From positions 27,002,951 to 27,066,950 of the forward strand of contig CM020620.1 of assembly GCA_009829735.1 (NCBI GenBank): a stretch of DNA of 64,000 nt. The letters run 5' to 3'. Of this stretch, positions 23,259 to 34,100 are shown piece after piece; positions within the stretch are counted from its first letter, which is position 1, and each line of letters begins with the position of its first letter. This DNA comes from Pyropia yezoensis (lineage: Eukaryota; Rhodophyta; Bangiophyceae; Bangiales; Bangiaceae). The notes below the pieces were generated by a model. That model had not been told where the DNA came from. It saw only the letters and a list, made by a program, of their open reading frames with translations, and did no database searches. Position numbers and translations under genes: made by a program.

Positions 23259-23621
23259 CGTAGCATTATGGATGACCGTATTGCGACCCTAATTTAGGGC
23301 GTCTACTTCTATCCCGCAACTTTCAATTTTGGGAGTCCGCACTGGTCACGGTATCTGCGAGTTACGTATGACCAGAGGGACTTGCATCTTGGGGTAGAGG
23401 GTAGTTAGTGGTATCTCCGAGGGTTTATAACGAAGGGGCCGGCGGCGAGTCCACCGCCGGCCATGGTAGAACAACAAACCCCTCCCATGTGGGCTCTCAT
23501 CTTGGTCCCGTGGCTTGCGCTCCAAGGACAGCAACATTGGCCTCCCGGTGACGTTGGTGCCGATCCCCCCTGGTGAGTGTTCCCTGAGAGTGGACATGTT
23601 ACGGATTCCTATTGTGCTACA
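23259..23621 (+). repeat. E4 5' LTR
   Basis: About 363 bp, ending ATTGTGCTACA; the reverse complement aligns along its whole length with the E2 LTRs (TGTAGCACAATAGG...). The start, CGTAGCATTATGG, corresponds to TGTAGCAATATGG in E2. Confidence 0.82.
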
Positions 23622-23846
23622 TTGGTCGAGCAGCAGGGGACGGGTTTCCGTCGCCTTTTGGGTGACGCTGTCTTCGGCCCTGGCACACGGATAGGGATCC
23701 GGTCCTTTTCTTGTACTCGTGGTGTTGTGATCTGGTCGATTGTGTTGAGAAGGTACGTTTGACTGCGATCTACTGTTGCTCTCCCCAACCTACCCCCTCG
23801 CTCTCTTTTTCGTGGTGACAGTTACGTCGGTTGACTGAGTGTGACG

Positions 23847-25884
23847 ATGTCCACCCACGAGACGGGGAACGTTCAAGATGACGGATCGGCGTCGATGCCG
23901 ACCCCGGAGGTGATTACGGGAACCGGGATCGGGAACCCGATCGACAACATTGAGACGCCGATGCTCTCCGGTGCCGGATCGACGATTGGTACGGTTCGGA
24001 CGGCTGGGGGCGGTGGCCCGCCTCAACTGTCGTCGGCTGATCTCACTCCGCCGCCTCCTTCACCGGGGGATTCCCTGATGGCATCATTGGCTCTCATCGA
24101 AGCCCGGTTCTTCGGACTCGATGCACGCCAAGAGCGTACGGAGGACGCAATGGCAGTGTTGATGTCAACACGCCACACGACGGTACCCCGTCAGGTTCCT
24201 CCCACACCGGTACGATTTGAACCGCCCGGACTACTTTAGGAGTCTACCGGGGTCGACCCCGATGCAGCTACTCCGGGACCACCCCCGGATACGGCGGGTT
24301 ATGGATCCGACTCTTCAGCCGAGCTGGAACGGAGTCACACGGAGCGCTACGCTCGGAGCATCCGAAGCGGACTCCGCGGACACGCACCGGTGGAAGATTA
24401 CGCCGGAGCGGAATCGGCTATTGGGCGGGGCGGTACCCTATCCCAATATCCCTACGCCGGACGAAGCCAGGCAACTCGGGAACCTGAGTTGCCGACGCCG
24501 GAAGTACCAGCGTCAGTGGTGGAAGCTATGACAGCGCAGGTAACTGCGAGTTTACTCAAGCGCATGGAGTCGGATGAGTTTGCTCACCAACTGGCCAAGC
24601 GACTGGATACCCAGGACGCGGACACGGAGATCATCAACGAAGTCTTCCGGTCGGTACTGACTCCCGAACGTTATCGTTTGGAGGACCGTTCCGTTACCGT
24701 ATCGGAGTCGATGCGTAATACTTCGCATCGAGCGATCCGCTCTATGCAGACCCTTATGAAGGGAATCCCTATGTTCGGGGGCCCGAACGGACGCCCGTTG
24801 GCAGTCATCGGCTTCTCGACCAGCTTCAAGGCAGCCGCGGATAAGGCACTCGTTAACAAGGGGCTAGCCCTGGAAATCCTCCAGTTCTTTGTTGATGAAC
24901 GGGTACGAGGCATCCTGCGCCAGGCATCTCCGATGCCGGGAATGAGGTTTGCAGCAACCCCCATGGATTACCGTGGGACTCTTAAGGAGCTGTTAAGCAG
25001 CAACCTCAGTGAGGACAAGTGCGAGGACCACTACCGGGCCCTTCGCACTGCCACCGCTCAGAGCTGGGAGGATGAGGAGATGTTCGGACGCCGGATCCAA
25101 GAGCTCGATTACGAGCTGGGGAAGCTCCTCGGAGAAGGGGAGCTACGAGCTATCCTGTTCGCGGGAGTACCCAACTACGTGCGGATATCCGCACGGGGAG
25201 TCAACACGGCTCGGACGAACTTCAGTCGACTGATGCACATGTGCAAGTCGCTGGGGTACGCCTATCGGGTTCTTCACCCGGAGTGTGCCGTAGCCCCGAA
25301 GCCGAAGGGTGAGGGAAGCAAGCTCCATCTTACCCCGGTATCGAGGCAGGAGAAGGGGGATTGTACGGCCGCACCAGTACTCGTGGCGACTGAGTACGCC
25401 CCCACGGGGGAGAAAGAACCCCTGGTCGATCAACAGGGCCACCTGTTGCAACCAGCTACGCCGGTGATCGATGAACAAGGTACGATAGCGTACATCGCCC
25501 CAGCTGGAGCCCAGTTCCAGGTCAGCGAGGGTACGGGACGGCGCATCCCGCATGTACGGACGACGGGGTATACCCCGATGACGGGGAACCCCCATCAACC
25601 CATGCCAACATGGGCGGTGCGTACGGAGGCACCTCCGCAGGTCGCGGGCCGACCCAACCGGTTGGGGGAATTCATGTTCCGCTTGACCCAAGGACCCAAG
25701 GCCGACCAAGGGGCAGGCACTCGGGCGCCAGAGGCGGGCACCCGAACCTATGGGGCCACCCCGGCAAGGACCCAAGGGGGGACCGGAACTTCCGGGTGTA
25801 TGTTGTGCGGGGATCCCCAGCACTGGGTGTCTTCCTGCCCTCTCATCCCCGAGGAGTCCCGGCGAGCAGCGGCACAACGTAAAG
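23847..25884 (+). pseudogene. E4 gag region
   Basis: Starts MSTHETGNVQDDGSAS, like the E2 gag (MSTQETGNVQDDGSAS), and ends in the CCHC knuckle CMLCGDPQHWVSSC followed by CPLIPEESRRAAAQRK. It is broken, with about two breaks, and truncated at the end. Confidence 0.8.
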
Positions 25885-26197
25885 GTGCGGTCCATTTGTT
25901 ATCAGCTGCTTTAGAAACTCCAGTTACTGCTACCTTCCCGCCTCTGTTCGGGTGCGTGCTGCACAGAGCTGTGATGTCCCCATGAAGGAGACCTCATTTC
26001 CGTTGCCAGTTGCCTGTTTCACCCGCGGACACTCTCGGAATGGCGTGCTTGCTCTTCTCCCTACACCCCCCCAAGAGCCCCTTGTAGCGCATGTCTCTTC
26101 CGAGCGAAATCCGTACGAGGGTGCAATTTCGGTGATAATTGTGCTTCTGTGTCACGACTGCTCCAGATCCTCCAGAGAACTCAAGCTGTCGACCGAC
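25885..26197. repeat. 313-bp direct repeat, copy 1
   Basis: Begins GTGCGGTCC and ends GTCGACCGAC. It aligns without gaps to 26292-26604 with scattered substitutions. It starts exactly where the E4 gag is cut. Function unknown. Confidence 0.85.
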
Positions 26198-26256
26198 AGG
26201 CAGTCGTCCAACGATCGTAGGGATCGAAGTAGACAGTATCACATGTACAATAGTGC

Positions 26257-26278
26257 TAGTAACTGCCGGCAGTTACTA
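26257..26278. repeat. Perfect 22-bp palindrome between the direct repeats
   Basis: TAGTAACTGCC followed by its exact reverse complement. Related half-sites, AGTAACT then AGTTACT two bases apart, occur inside the second direct repeat at 26320-26335. It could be a hairpin end of a mobile element or a dimer-binding site. Confidence 0.7.
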
Positions 26279-26291
26279 AATGCAAGTAAAT

Positions 26292-26604
26292 GTGCGGTCC
26301 CTTTGTTATCAGCTGCTTTAGTAACTCCAGTTACTGCTACCTTCCCGCCTTTGTTCGGGTGCGTGCTGCACAGAGCTGTGATGCCCCCATGAAAGAGACC
26401 TCATTTCCGTTGCCAGTTGCCTGTTTCACCCGCGCACACTCTCGGCATGGCGTGCTTGCTCTTCTCCCTACACCCCCCCCAGAGCCCCTTTTAGCGCATG
26501 TCTCTTCCGGGCGAAATCCGTACGTGGGTATAATTTGGGTGACAATTGTGCTTCTGTGTCATGACTGCTCCAGATCCTCCAGAGGACTCAATCTGTCGAC
26601 CGAC
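26292..26604. repeat. 313-bp direct repeat, copy 2
   Basis: Second copy, 407 bp from the first, same length. With the 94-bp spacer it has the layout of a TRIM-like mini-element (two terminal repeats and a short core) or of a simple tandem duplication. The ends are not a clean TG...CA, and I see no target duplication. Confidence 0.85.
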
Positions 26605-27384
26605 TAGCAGCCGCCAAACCACACACCCCCACCAGCTGAGCCACCAGCAGCCACCGCGGTAGGACGACCAGCCGCAGAAGGTCGCCCCCCCCGCTTTGCC
26701 TTCCTCTGAGGGGCACCTCCCGCGAGGCGCCGCGGGCGCCCCCCACCGCGAGTGCCACCGCCCACACAACGGCGGTGAGAGCAGCGGCGGTGGCGGCCCG
26801 GAGGGTGGACCGCAGGGCGGCGCCAGATAGCGCTTCCAGGCGCGTCCCCGCGGGGGGGCCCCCCACAGGCCGCATCGCCCCGTCGTCGTCGCCGCGTAGG
26901 CGCATGCCGCCGCGCGCCGGCCCCGCTGCGGCCGCGCCGTCGGCGCCGGCGTCGGCAGCGGCAACGGCGGCGGCCGCCGCGTGCCACACCGCGGCGGTGG
27001 AGTCCGCGACAGCGTCTGCGGGTGGGCGGGGCGTGTCGCCGCCGCAGCCCCAGGCCCTGCTGCCACTGTCGTCCAAGCCACCCCCACCGCCCCCACAGGC
27101 CCTGCCACCGGCACTGCCACCGTCACTGCCACCGCTACCGCCACCGCCACCGCCACCGCCATCGCCGTCAACACCCCTGTCATCGTGGCGGCATGAATGA
27201 CTAGTCGACGGCTGCGGGCCATCAAATACGGTGGTGTCCACAAGGACAACCGGTGCCACGCGGCGGGTGGTGCCCCCGCGACCGCGACCGCCACCGCCGC
27301 CACCACCCCACGCGGGCGGCGGCGGCGCCACTGGCACCGGCACCGCCGCCCGGCCCACCGCCTCGGAGCACGTCGCCACAGCCG
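26605..27384 (-). other. Coding-like host sequence left of E2a
   Basis: The minus strand has a 269-codon open frame (VATCSEAVGRAAVPVPVAPPPP ... APVVLVDTTVFDGPQPSTS) rich in Ala, Gly and Pro. It is broken off at the E2a LTR. I recognise no domain. Its composition and frame resemble 54115-54563 on the far side of E2b, which suggests one host gene split by the insertion. Several frames are open in this G-rich sequence, so the call is weak. Confidence 0.3.
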
Positions 27385-27747
27385 TGTAGCACAATAGGGA
27401 TCCGTCGCACGTCCACTCTCAGGGAACACTCACCAAGGGGGATCGGCACCAACGTCACCGGGAGGCCAAGGTTGCTGTCCTTGGAGCGCAAGACACGGGA
27501 CCAAGATGGGAGCCCAAATGGGAGGGGTTTGTTGTTCTACCTTGGCCGGCGGTGGATTCGCCACCGGCCCCCACGTTATAAACCCTCGGGGACACTACTA
27601 ACTACCCTCCACCCCAAGATGCAAGTCCCTCTGGTCATACGTAACTTATAGATACCGTGACCAGTACGAACTATCAAATTGAAAGTTAAGGGTTAGAAGT
27701 AGCCCCCCTAATATTAGGGTTACAATACGGCCAACCATATTGCTACA
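27385..27747 (-). repeat. E2a 3' LTR (left)
   Basis: 363 bp, TGTAGCACAATAGG ... CATATTGCTACA. A plus-strand TATAAA at 27577-27582 points toward the antisense reading frame. Flanked on the left by AGCCG (27380-27384), the same five bases that follow the E2b LTR at 54115-54119. Confidence 0.9.
27577..27582 (+). promoter_or_regulatory. TATA-like box in E2 LTR pointing to the antisense frame
   Basis: TATAAA within GTTATAAACCCTC on the plus strand, kept in the E2a and E2b LTRs apart from one substitution after it in E2b. It lies about 760 bp before the antisense start at 28339. In this A/T-rich hexamer the opposite strand also reads TTTATAAC, so direction is not certain. Inference only. Confidence 0.35.
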
Positions 27748-28338
27748 TATCCCCCCCTTAGATTCGGCCCGTGCTCGGGTCGAGTTGCATTCGGGTTACC
27801 GAATGTAAGTGGGTCGCGTGACCGTTTACCAGTCGGGTGGGGCTTTGCGCCCCGTCGCGACAGACACCCCTTTTCGAGGTTGTCTGAGGGGGGTGCCCCC
27901 CTTTGTGTGGTACACACACGATCCGTTTTCCGGACCGTTAAATTCCCGATGCGGGTTCTGTTCACGACCCCCCTTTCCGAGGGGTGCTGCAAGCGGATCC
28001 GCCACCAGGTGTCTGGTGGTAGGGGAGCCCCTCTCGTGTTACCGAGTGAATGGTGGCGGCCGCTCCCGCTTTTCGCGGGGGCGGTTTCGGGGTGAACCCC
28101 TCTTGGTTGCCCCGTACGGGGGTGTGGCCCCGGCCCGCCCAGGTGCCTGGGTGGAGCCCGTTCGTAGCCTCGTGGGGCGCGGGTTGACCCGCGCGCCTGA
28201 GGCGCTTCTCGTGGCCGTTTGTGGTCATAAGCGCGGGCGCCCGCGCTTCCCTGGCTCGTCCGCGCGAGCGTTCCTCGTACCGGGTCGAGCCGGCCTCGGC
28301 TTTTCTGCAAGGGGCGCCCCTGCCACCCCGGTTGCCCC

Positions 28339-30708
28339 ATGTCGGACCCCCAGGTACCCGGGGGCGAGGACGACCTCCTGCCTGAAGAGGGGGAAGAGGT
28401 GATGGTGGACGACGTTCCCGTCTCCGCCACCGCCGCCGAGTGCTTCCTAGCGAGCTCGTCGGAGGACGAGGACGACCGGGTGACCCTTCGTGTGGCCCCG
28501 GACGGCGCGCCGGGCGGGTTGTCGTCCGTGTGTAGCGGCACGACGGCTCCGTCGGGTGGCGGACAACCGCGTGCAGCGGTGGCTTCTACCGCTTCTCCTC
28601 CGGCGGCCCGGATGGCTTCTGTCGCCGGTACCGGCGTGGCCCTACCTCAAGACGGTGTCGCCGGCGTGGCGGATGGTGGTGTTGGCACCCCGTCCAGTCC
28701 GGCGGGTCAAGACGGCGCGGGTGCCCGCCCGGTTGGTGTGTCCGCTGCGGCGGGTAGCGGGTCTACCCGTGCTGCCCCCGTGGCACCCACGTCGGGTCCG
28801 GGTGGCGGCGATGCTCTGCCCGCGGTGCCGCGGGCGTCTGGTGGTCAAGGTGGGTCTACACCGATGGCTGTGGACTCCGGTAGTTACTCCGGGCGGGCGC
28901 CCGTCCTTCTGCTTCCTCCTCGGCCGCGTGCGACTCCGGCGCCGGCCCCTCTTCCGGTGGGGCATCCCCCGGCGCCCCCGATTCTTCCTGGTCCTGCCCG
29001 GGTTGCCCCGTTGGGTGGCGGCGTCGCCGTGGCGGCGGGTCAACCCGCCATGTCGATGTTCGACTTGGTGGCTCGGGTTCGAGGCCTGACTGTGCAAGAG
29101 TCAATGGAGTCCGATGGGCGGATGCGGGTGGACTTCCACCTGCCCCATCCCCGTGGAGAGTCCTCCCGGCGCGTCAAGGTGGACCCGAGTTGGGAGCGGG
29201 AGTTGGTGCGGCTGGTCAACCAGCCGAACGCGGTGCGAGTGGAACACCATTGGATCCTGAGTCAGCCGGACGACCGGCATGCGCAGCTCTGGCGTACTCG
29301 GGTGGGACGGGGTGAGGTCTACCTCGACCCCGCCTTCGGGGTATGCGACCTGATTGCTCCCGCGTTGCCGCGGGAGATTGACTACCCGGCTAGTGCTCGG
29401 GGGATTGCGGCGGCGGCGGAGCCGGTTGCGTTTGGGGAGACGGTGGGCAGTACCGGTCGGTATCCCGACTTTGATTACTACCCGGGGGTATCCCCGTATC
29501 TGTCGTTGACGGCTCCCTACCCGCCTATGGCGGGGTTGAAGTCGGCGTCGAGCTGGCGACGTAACCATGGTGTCATGGCGGATGCGTTTCGCACGGATAT
29601 AACGTGTGCGTTGCAGACCGGCAACGGTCGTGCGCCGGTATACACTCCCGTGCGCCCGCCGCTATGGCAGGAGGGGTGGGAACCCGCCCCTGCTTTCCGG
29701 TTTGACACCGGCTCCTGTCTCCGATACTTCGGGAGTGTGTTGGCCTCCCGGCCGGTCCACCCGTTGCAGGGTACCTTCACCCTTGAGGTTACCCTCGGGC
29801 AGGCGTCCTCCTTCTTGCTGTCCGTCCGCCGGCAGGGGCGCCTGTTTCAACTTCCGACGGGTGTCCGTCGGCACATCGCGCAGTTGGGCGTGGACATGAT
29901 AGCCGCCAAGACCGGGTTGGCCCGGGAGTTCGAGGCCCTGCTGGCTGTTCACGATGCCGTGAACTGGGCTGGGGTGTTGGCCCTTCCCCCGTACCGGGAC
30001 CCGCAGGCTGGGGCTACCCCCTTGCCTCGTCACTCGTTGCGTATCCGGCGTACTCAGCCGGGTGAGCCTAGTTGCCATGGGTGGGCGTCCACCGAGGCTG
30101 TTGCTGACTTGGGTATTCCCATGGTTATCCATGACCCTCTTCAGGTCCTTGCCCCGTGGTTCGGTAACCCGATACCGGCGGCGGTTGGCCGTCGTCCCCG
30201 AGAGTGGGGCTCTGCGGGTGGGGAGCGTGAGGTGTCCCGTCGTCGGGCGGAGCCCCGCCGGGGTTACGGTGGAGCCCCTTCGGTAGGGTCCTACCGAGCC
30301 TCGTATCAGGTGCCACCGGCTCCGGTGGTAGCCGTGTCGGCTCCTTTGGCTCCTCTGGCTGCGCCAGTGTCCGCTCCCGCCCCTGTCATACAAGACGGGG
30401 GTCCCCGTCTCTGGTATGAGGGCGTTGACGCCCTTGTTGCCCGCGCAATGCGGGAGGGTCTCTCTGATAGCTGGGGGGATATCCCCCCAGGTGCTGCGCT
30501 AGTTGGGTCAGCGCGTTGCTTCGGTGGCGTGCTGGACCGCCTCCAGAAATCTCTGGAGGATGTGGAGGCTGGCCGCAGCACCCTCGTCCAGCTATGCACC
30601 GAGGTAACTCGGGTGATTGACCGTCGTGAGATTGCCGACCGGTGGAGCACGGAGGTATACGCGCTTACGAGTGAGTGGCCTCCCTCGGGCAGTGGGTCTA
30701 CCCACTGA
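28339..30708 (+). CDS. E2a antisense protein, 789 aa, unknown family
   Basis: One uninterrupted plus-strand frame from ATG 28339 to TGA 30706-30708, opposite to gag-pol and lying between integrase and the 3' LTR. Layout: an acidic N-terminus (EDDLLPEEGEEVMVDD, later SSSEDEDD); a Pro/Ala/Gly-rich flexible stretch to about residue 235; a globular region about 238-600 with LWRTRVGRGEVYLDPAFGVCDLI and RYFGSVLASR (near 464); a second low-complexity stretch; and a helical C-terminus from about 726 (CFGGVLDRLQKSLEDVEAG ... RWSTEVYALTSEWP). No signal peptide, membrane segment, zinc knuckle or nuclease motif is evident. Counterparts occur in E1 and E3, with these blocks conserved. Some plant Gypsy groups carry antisense ORFs, but I cannot tie this protein to any known one. 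It could be an accessory or structural protein; function unknown. Confidence 0.75.
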   Translation: MSDPQVPGGEDDLLPEEGEEVMVDDVPVSATAAECFLASSSEDEDDRVTLRVAPDGAPGGLSSVCSGTTAPSGGGQPRAAVASTASPPAARMASVAGTGVALPQDGVAGVADGGVGTPSSPAGQDGAGARPVGVSAAAGSGSTRAAPVAPTSGPGGGDALPAVPRASGGQGGSTPMAVDSGSYSGRAPVLLLPPRPRATPAPAPLPVGHPPAPPILPGPARVAPLGGGVAVAAGQPAMSMFDLVARVRGLTVQESMESDGRMRVDFHLPHPRGESSRRVKVDPSWERELVRLVNQPNAVRVEHHWILSQPDDRHAQLWRTRVGRGEVYLDPAFGVCDLIAPALPREIDYPASARGIAAAAEPVAFGETVGSTGRYPDFDYYPGVSPYLSLTAPYPPMAGLKSASSWRRNHGVMADAFRTDITCALQTGNGRAPVYTPVRPPLWQEGWEPAPAFRFDTGSCLRYFGSVLASRPVHPLQGTFTLEVTLGQASSFLLSVRRQGRLFQLPTGVRRHIAQLGVDMIAAKTGLAREFEALLAVHDAVNWAGVLALPPYRDPQAGATPLPRHSLRIRRTQPGEPSCHGWASTEAVADLGIPMVIHDPLQVLAPWFGNPIPAAVGRRPREWGSAGGEREVSRRRAEPRRGYGGAPSVGSYRASYQVPPAPVVAVSAPLAPLAAPVSAPAPVIQDGGPRLWYEGVDALVARAMREGLSDSWGDIPPGAALVGSARCFGGVLDRLQKSLEDVEAGRSTLVQLCTEVTRVIDRREIADRWSTEVYALTSEWPPSGSGSTH

Positions 30709-31186
30709 GGAGTGCTATTGGTTGTGAGGGAGAGGGCCCCGGTGACCCTTATGGTAGCCGGGTAGTAGTGCGTATAAACTCATCCCCTTTGGGGGCATTG
30801 CTTGCCTCTGTTTGCTGCCCTGGGGAGTACCCCTTCTGGCTCAGTGGTGCCTTGCCTCCCGCCCAACTTCTTCCGGTTGGTTCATGCTTGGGGAGGTCAT
30901 CCTCCCTCACTTTGTGTCTTGGCTTGGGGAGGTCATCCTCCCGTGTAAGCCCCCTAGTTACTTCGATATTATCGAAGTTAGCCTTTACCTTTAAGTTAAC
31001 TTATTAAGGTTCAGGTTTTGCTTAGTTACCTAAGCTTGACTCTACTTAGTTGCCTAAGCTTGGTTCGACTTAGAAACCTAAGTCTGATTTGACTTAGAAA
31101 CCTAAGTCTGCCGTAACCATGTCACACCCTACTTAGTAGGTATAAGCCTCACCCCCCAACAGCCGAAGTCGGTGTCGGTTGGGTTG

Positions 31187-34100
31187 TTACAGGAGGCGTC
31201 GTCGCCTCATGTAAGGCATGAGGAGTTGGCGGGGTATATTTGCCGCCTGTTCCCAGGTGGGTGAGTCGTATCCGACCCACATAACCTTCACGTACCAGGG
31301 TCCTGGTAGGTTCGGGTCGGTGTGTCCGACCACGCTCTCAACTTGGTATGGAATCCCATCCGGTCCCACCGGGTCATCTGACCGGTGGGTTGTCAGAGCT
31401 TCATGTAGCAACCCAGCCGGTACCGGCTGAGGCTGTTCCGGCTTCGGAGCAGGTGTGACACCATTCACACTGATGCGTTGGATCTCCGTATCGGAGTGTA
31501 AGATAACAGAGTGGTCATCTCTTTGGAGAATCTGGTACGGTCCCTTGACCGGTTGCATGAGCTTGTTTCCCCGGAACTTCTGGTGTCTGATGTAGACCCA
31601 GTCACCTGTCATCAGGGTTGCGTTGTGCACCCGTAACCGGGTGTCAAAGTTCTTCTTGTATCGAAGTTGTGTTCTGTCAAGGGCACCCTTGAGCTTAGGA
31701 ATCATCCAGGATAGCTTGGCCAACCAAGCTAGGTGGATACGTTCGGCCGGTCGGCCTTTCGGTGTATCATACCGAGTGCACCTGCCTGGTGGCAGCGTCG
31801 GGTTACCGACGCCTAGTGGCATGACCCACTCCAGTGGGGCGATGTTGGTACTCCGATGTGGCCTGGCATTGTATGCCAGGGTGAGTACGGACAGAAGCCT
31901 GTCCCAAGTGTTCGTGTGCTCGGCCACGTAGCACTGTAGCATCTTAACGATGGTGCGGTTGAACCGCTCCACCTGCCCGTTGGTTTGCGGGTGGTAGTCG
32001 GATGCCCGACGTGGTTCGATACCGAACATACCCAGGACCTTAGTGCAGAATGCTGACGTAAGGTTTGCTCCGTTGTCGGAGAGGAGTTGCTTCATGACTC
32101 CGTATGCACTGATCCAGTGGTCAACCACTGCGTTCATGATGGTGTATGCCGTATCATTCGGGATGGCTGCCGCGCGTGACAGCTTAGTGAAGCGGTCAGA
32201 CATGACCAGGATGTACCTGTTCCCTTCTTCCGTTACCGGAAGTGGCCCGAGTATGTCGATAGCGACTTGCTCGTTGGGCCCTTCGGGTGGGAATAGCTTC
32301 ATGGCAGACGCCTGCCTATGTAGACTCATGCGGTTACGCGCACAGGGTTGGCATCCCCTTACGTGGTCGACCACGTCGACGGCCATTGCTGGCCAGTAGA
32401 AGAACCTTCGCATTGCTGCGAACATACGTGAACCCCCCGGGTGTCCGGCTGTGGGGTTCTCGTGTTCTCGTTCCATGACGGCTTGCCGTAAGGACACGGG
32501 AACCACGACTTGATGTCGTCCATCGGCGGGTGCCCGCCGGTATATGAGTCCGTCTTCGTTCTCGGAGAAGATGCCGGCCGTACCGGCCAGGAAGTTAGCG
32601 CGATGACGTCTACAGTCGTCGTCATTGGCTTGTGCCTCGCGGAAGTCCGCGAGGGTTAGTGGGCATGCTCGGTGTGCCATGGTATGGTCAACCATACCTT
32701 GGGTAGCGTTACCCACCATGCAGACCGGTACCACCGGGATGTCCTCGTCCACCGGGCGGGTATCCCCGCTCGGGGTGTCGAGTCGGGACAGCGCGTCTCC
32801 GAGATGGTGGGTTGACCCAGCCTTATACACGGTACGGTAGTCGTGCTCGGCCATTTTTAGCCTCCATCGGGCTAGCCTCCCATGGCTATCGGAATCCTTG
32901 TCACCAAGGTTGAGGAGCCATCGTAGAGGTTCGTGGTCGGACCTCACGATGAACCTGGAGCCCTCCAGGTATGGACGGAGCAGTTGCACTGCCCATATAA
33001 CTCCGAGGCACTCACGCTCGGTGGCACTATAGTTACGCTCAGCCGGGTTGAGTGTCCGGCTGAAGTATCTTACCGGACGTAGGTCCGGGATAACGTTATG
33101 GGTACCGATCAACGTCTTCCCCTGTAGCAGGGTGCATCCTACTTGGGTGTCGCACGCATCGACATCGATGACGAAGGTCCCCCGTCTATGCGGTAACGCA
33201 AGGACGGGAGGGGACAGTAGGGCTCGCTTTAGCGACTCGAATGCCTCCTCTTCGCTAGTCGAAGGGGCTTGGAGTACCTTGGGTAAGGCACTGCTCGTAA
33301 GAACCGTCAACGGTTTAGCTATCCGTGCGAAGTCCTTGACGAACCGTCGGTATACGTTGCACATTCCCAGGAAGCTCTTGAGCTGCGTCTGGGTGTTAGG
33401 GAACCGGGCATCCCGGAGTGCCCGGGTATTGGCTTCGAGTACCCCTAGTTTACCAGGGGTTATCTGGTGGCCCAGATACTCGACCGTCTGTTGGAAGAAG
33501 GCGCACTTCTTCAGACGCAGGGTTACCCCGGCGTTCCTCAAGAGGGTGAGTACCTCGTCAACATGTTGCACATGGTCATCCATGTTACGCGAGAAGACGA
33601 TGACGTCATCGAGGTACACTAGGCAGTTACGCCACTTCACCCCCGACAGTATAATGTCGATAGCCCGCTGGAATGTAGAGGGGGCGTTGGACAATCCGAA
33701 GGGCATCGTTAGGAACTCGTACACTCCACTGTGACAGGCGAATGCCGTCTTGGGGGTATCCTCGTCCGCCACCGGGATCTGCCAGTATCCGGCATTGCAG
33801 TCGATGGTGGTAAACACCGTAGCTTCCCCCAGGGAGTCGATGCATTCATCCATCCTTGGTAAAGGGTAGGAGTCCTTCTTGGTAACCAAGTTGAGGCGTC
33901 GATAATCGATGCAAAACCGAGGGGTTTGATCCTTCTTCGGTACGATAACGACTGGGGCACCCCACTCCGACATCGAAGGTCGTATCACCTTCGCTTCACT
34001 CATCCTCTTCACTTCTCCATCAACGATCTCTCGTTGCATAGGTCCCGCTCGGTGCGGTTGTGACCGGGCGGGGCGTGCGCCTGGTACCAGGTCAATACGA

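Larger units (their letters stand above)
23259..25884 (+). mobile_element. Element E4, Ty3/Gypsy of the E2 family, truncated
   Basis: Plus-strand element with a 5' LTR (23259-23621), a primer-binding site (TTGGTCGAGCAGCAGG) directly after it, and gag. It is cut at about 25884, inside the end of gag, where a different repeat begins; pol and the 3' LTR are absent. Its LTR and gag are clearly of the E2 family but visibly more diverged, so it is an older relative. It is broken. Confidence 0.8.

Noticed and set aside
33048-33734. 228-codon plus-strand frame opposite E2a pol (and its twin at 49030-49716)
   Set aside because: Lies wholly within reverse transcriptase and RNase H coding sequence, has no conserved blocks of its own, and is distinct from the real antisense gene at 28339-30708.
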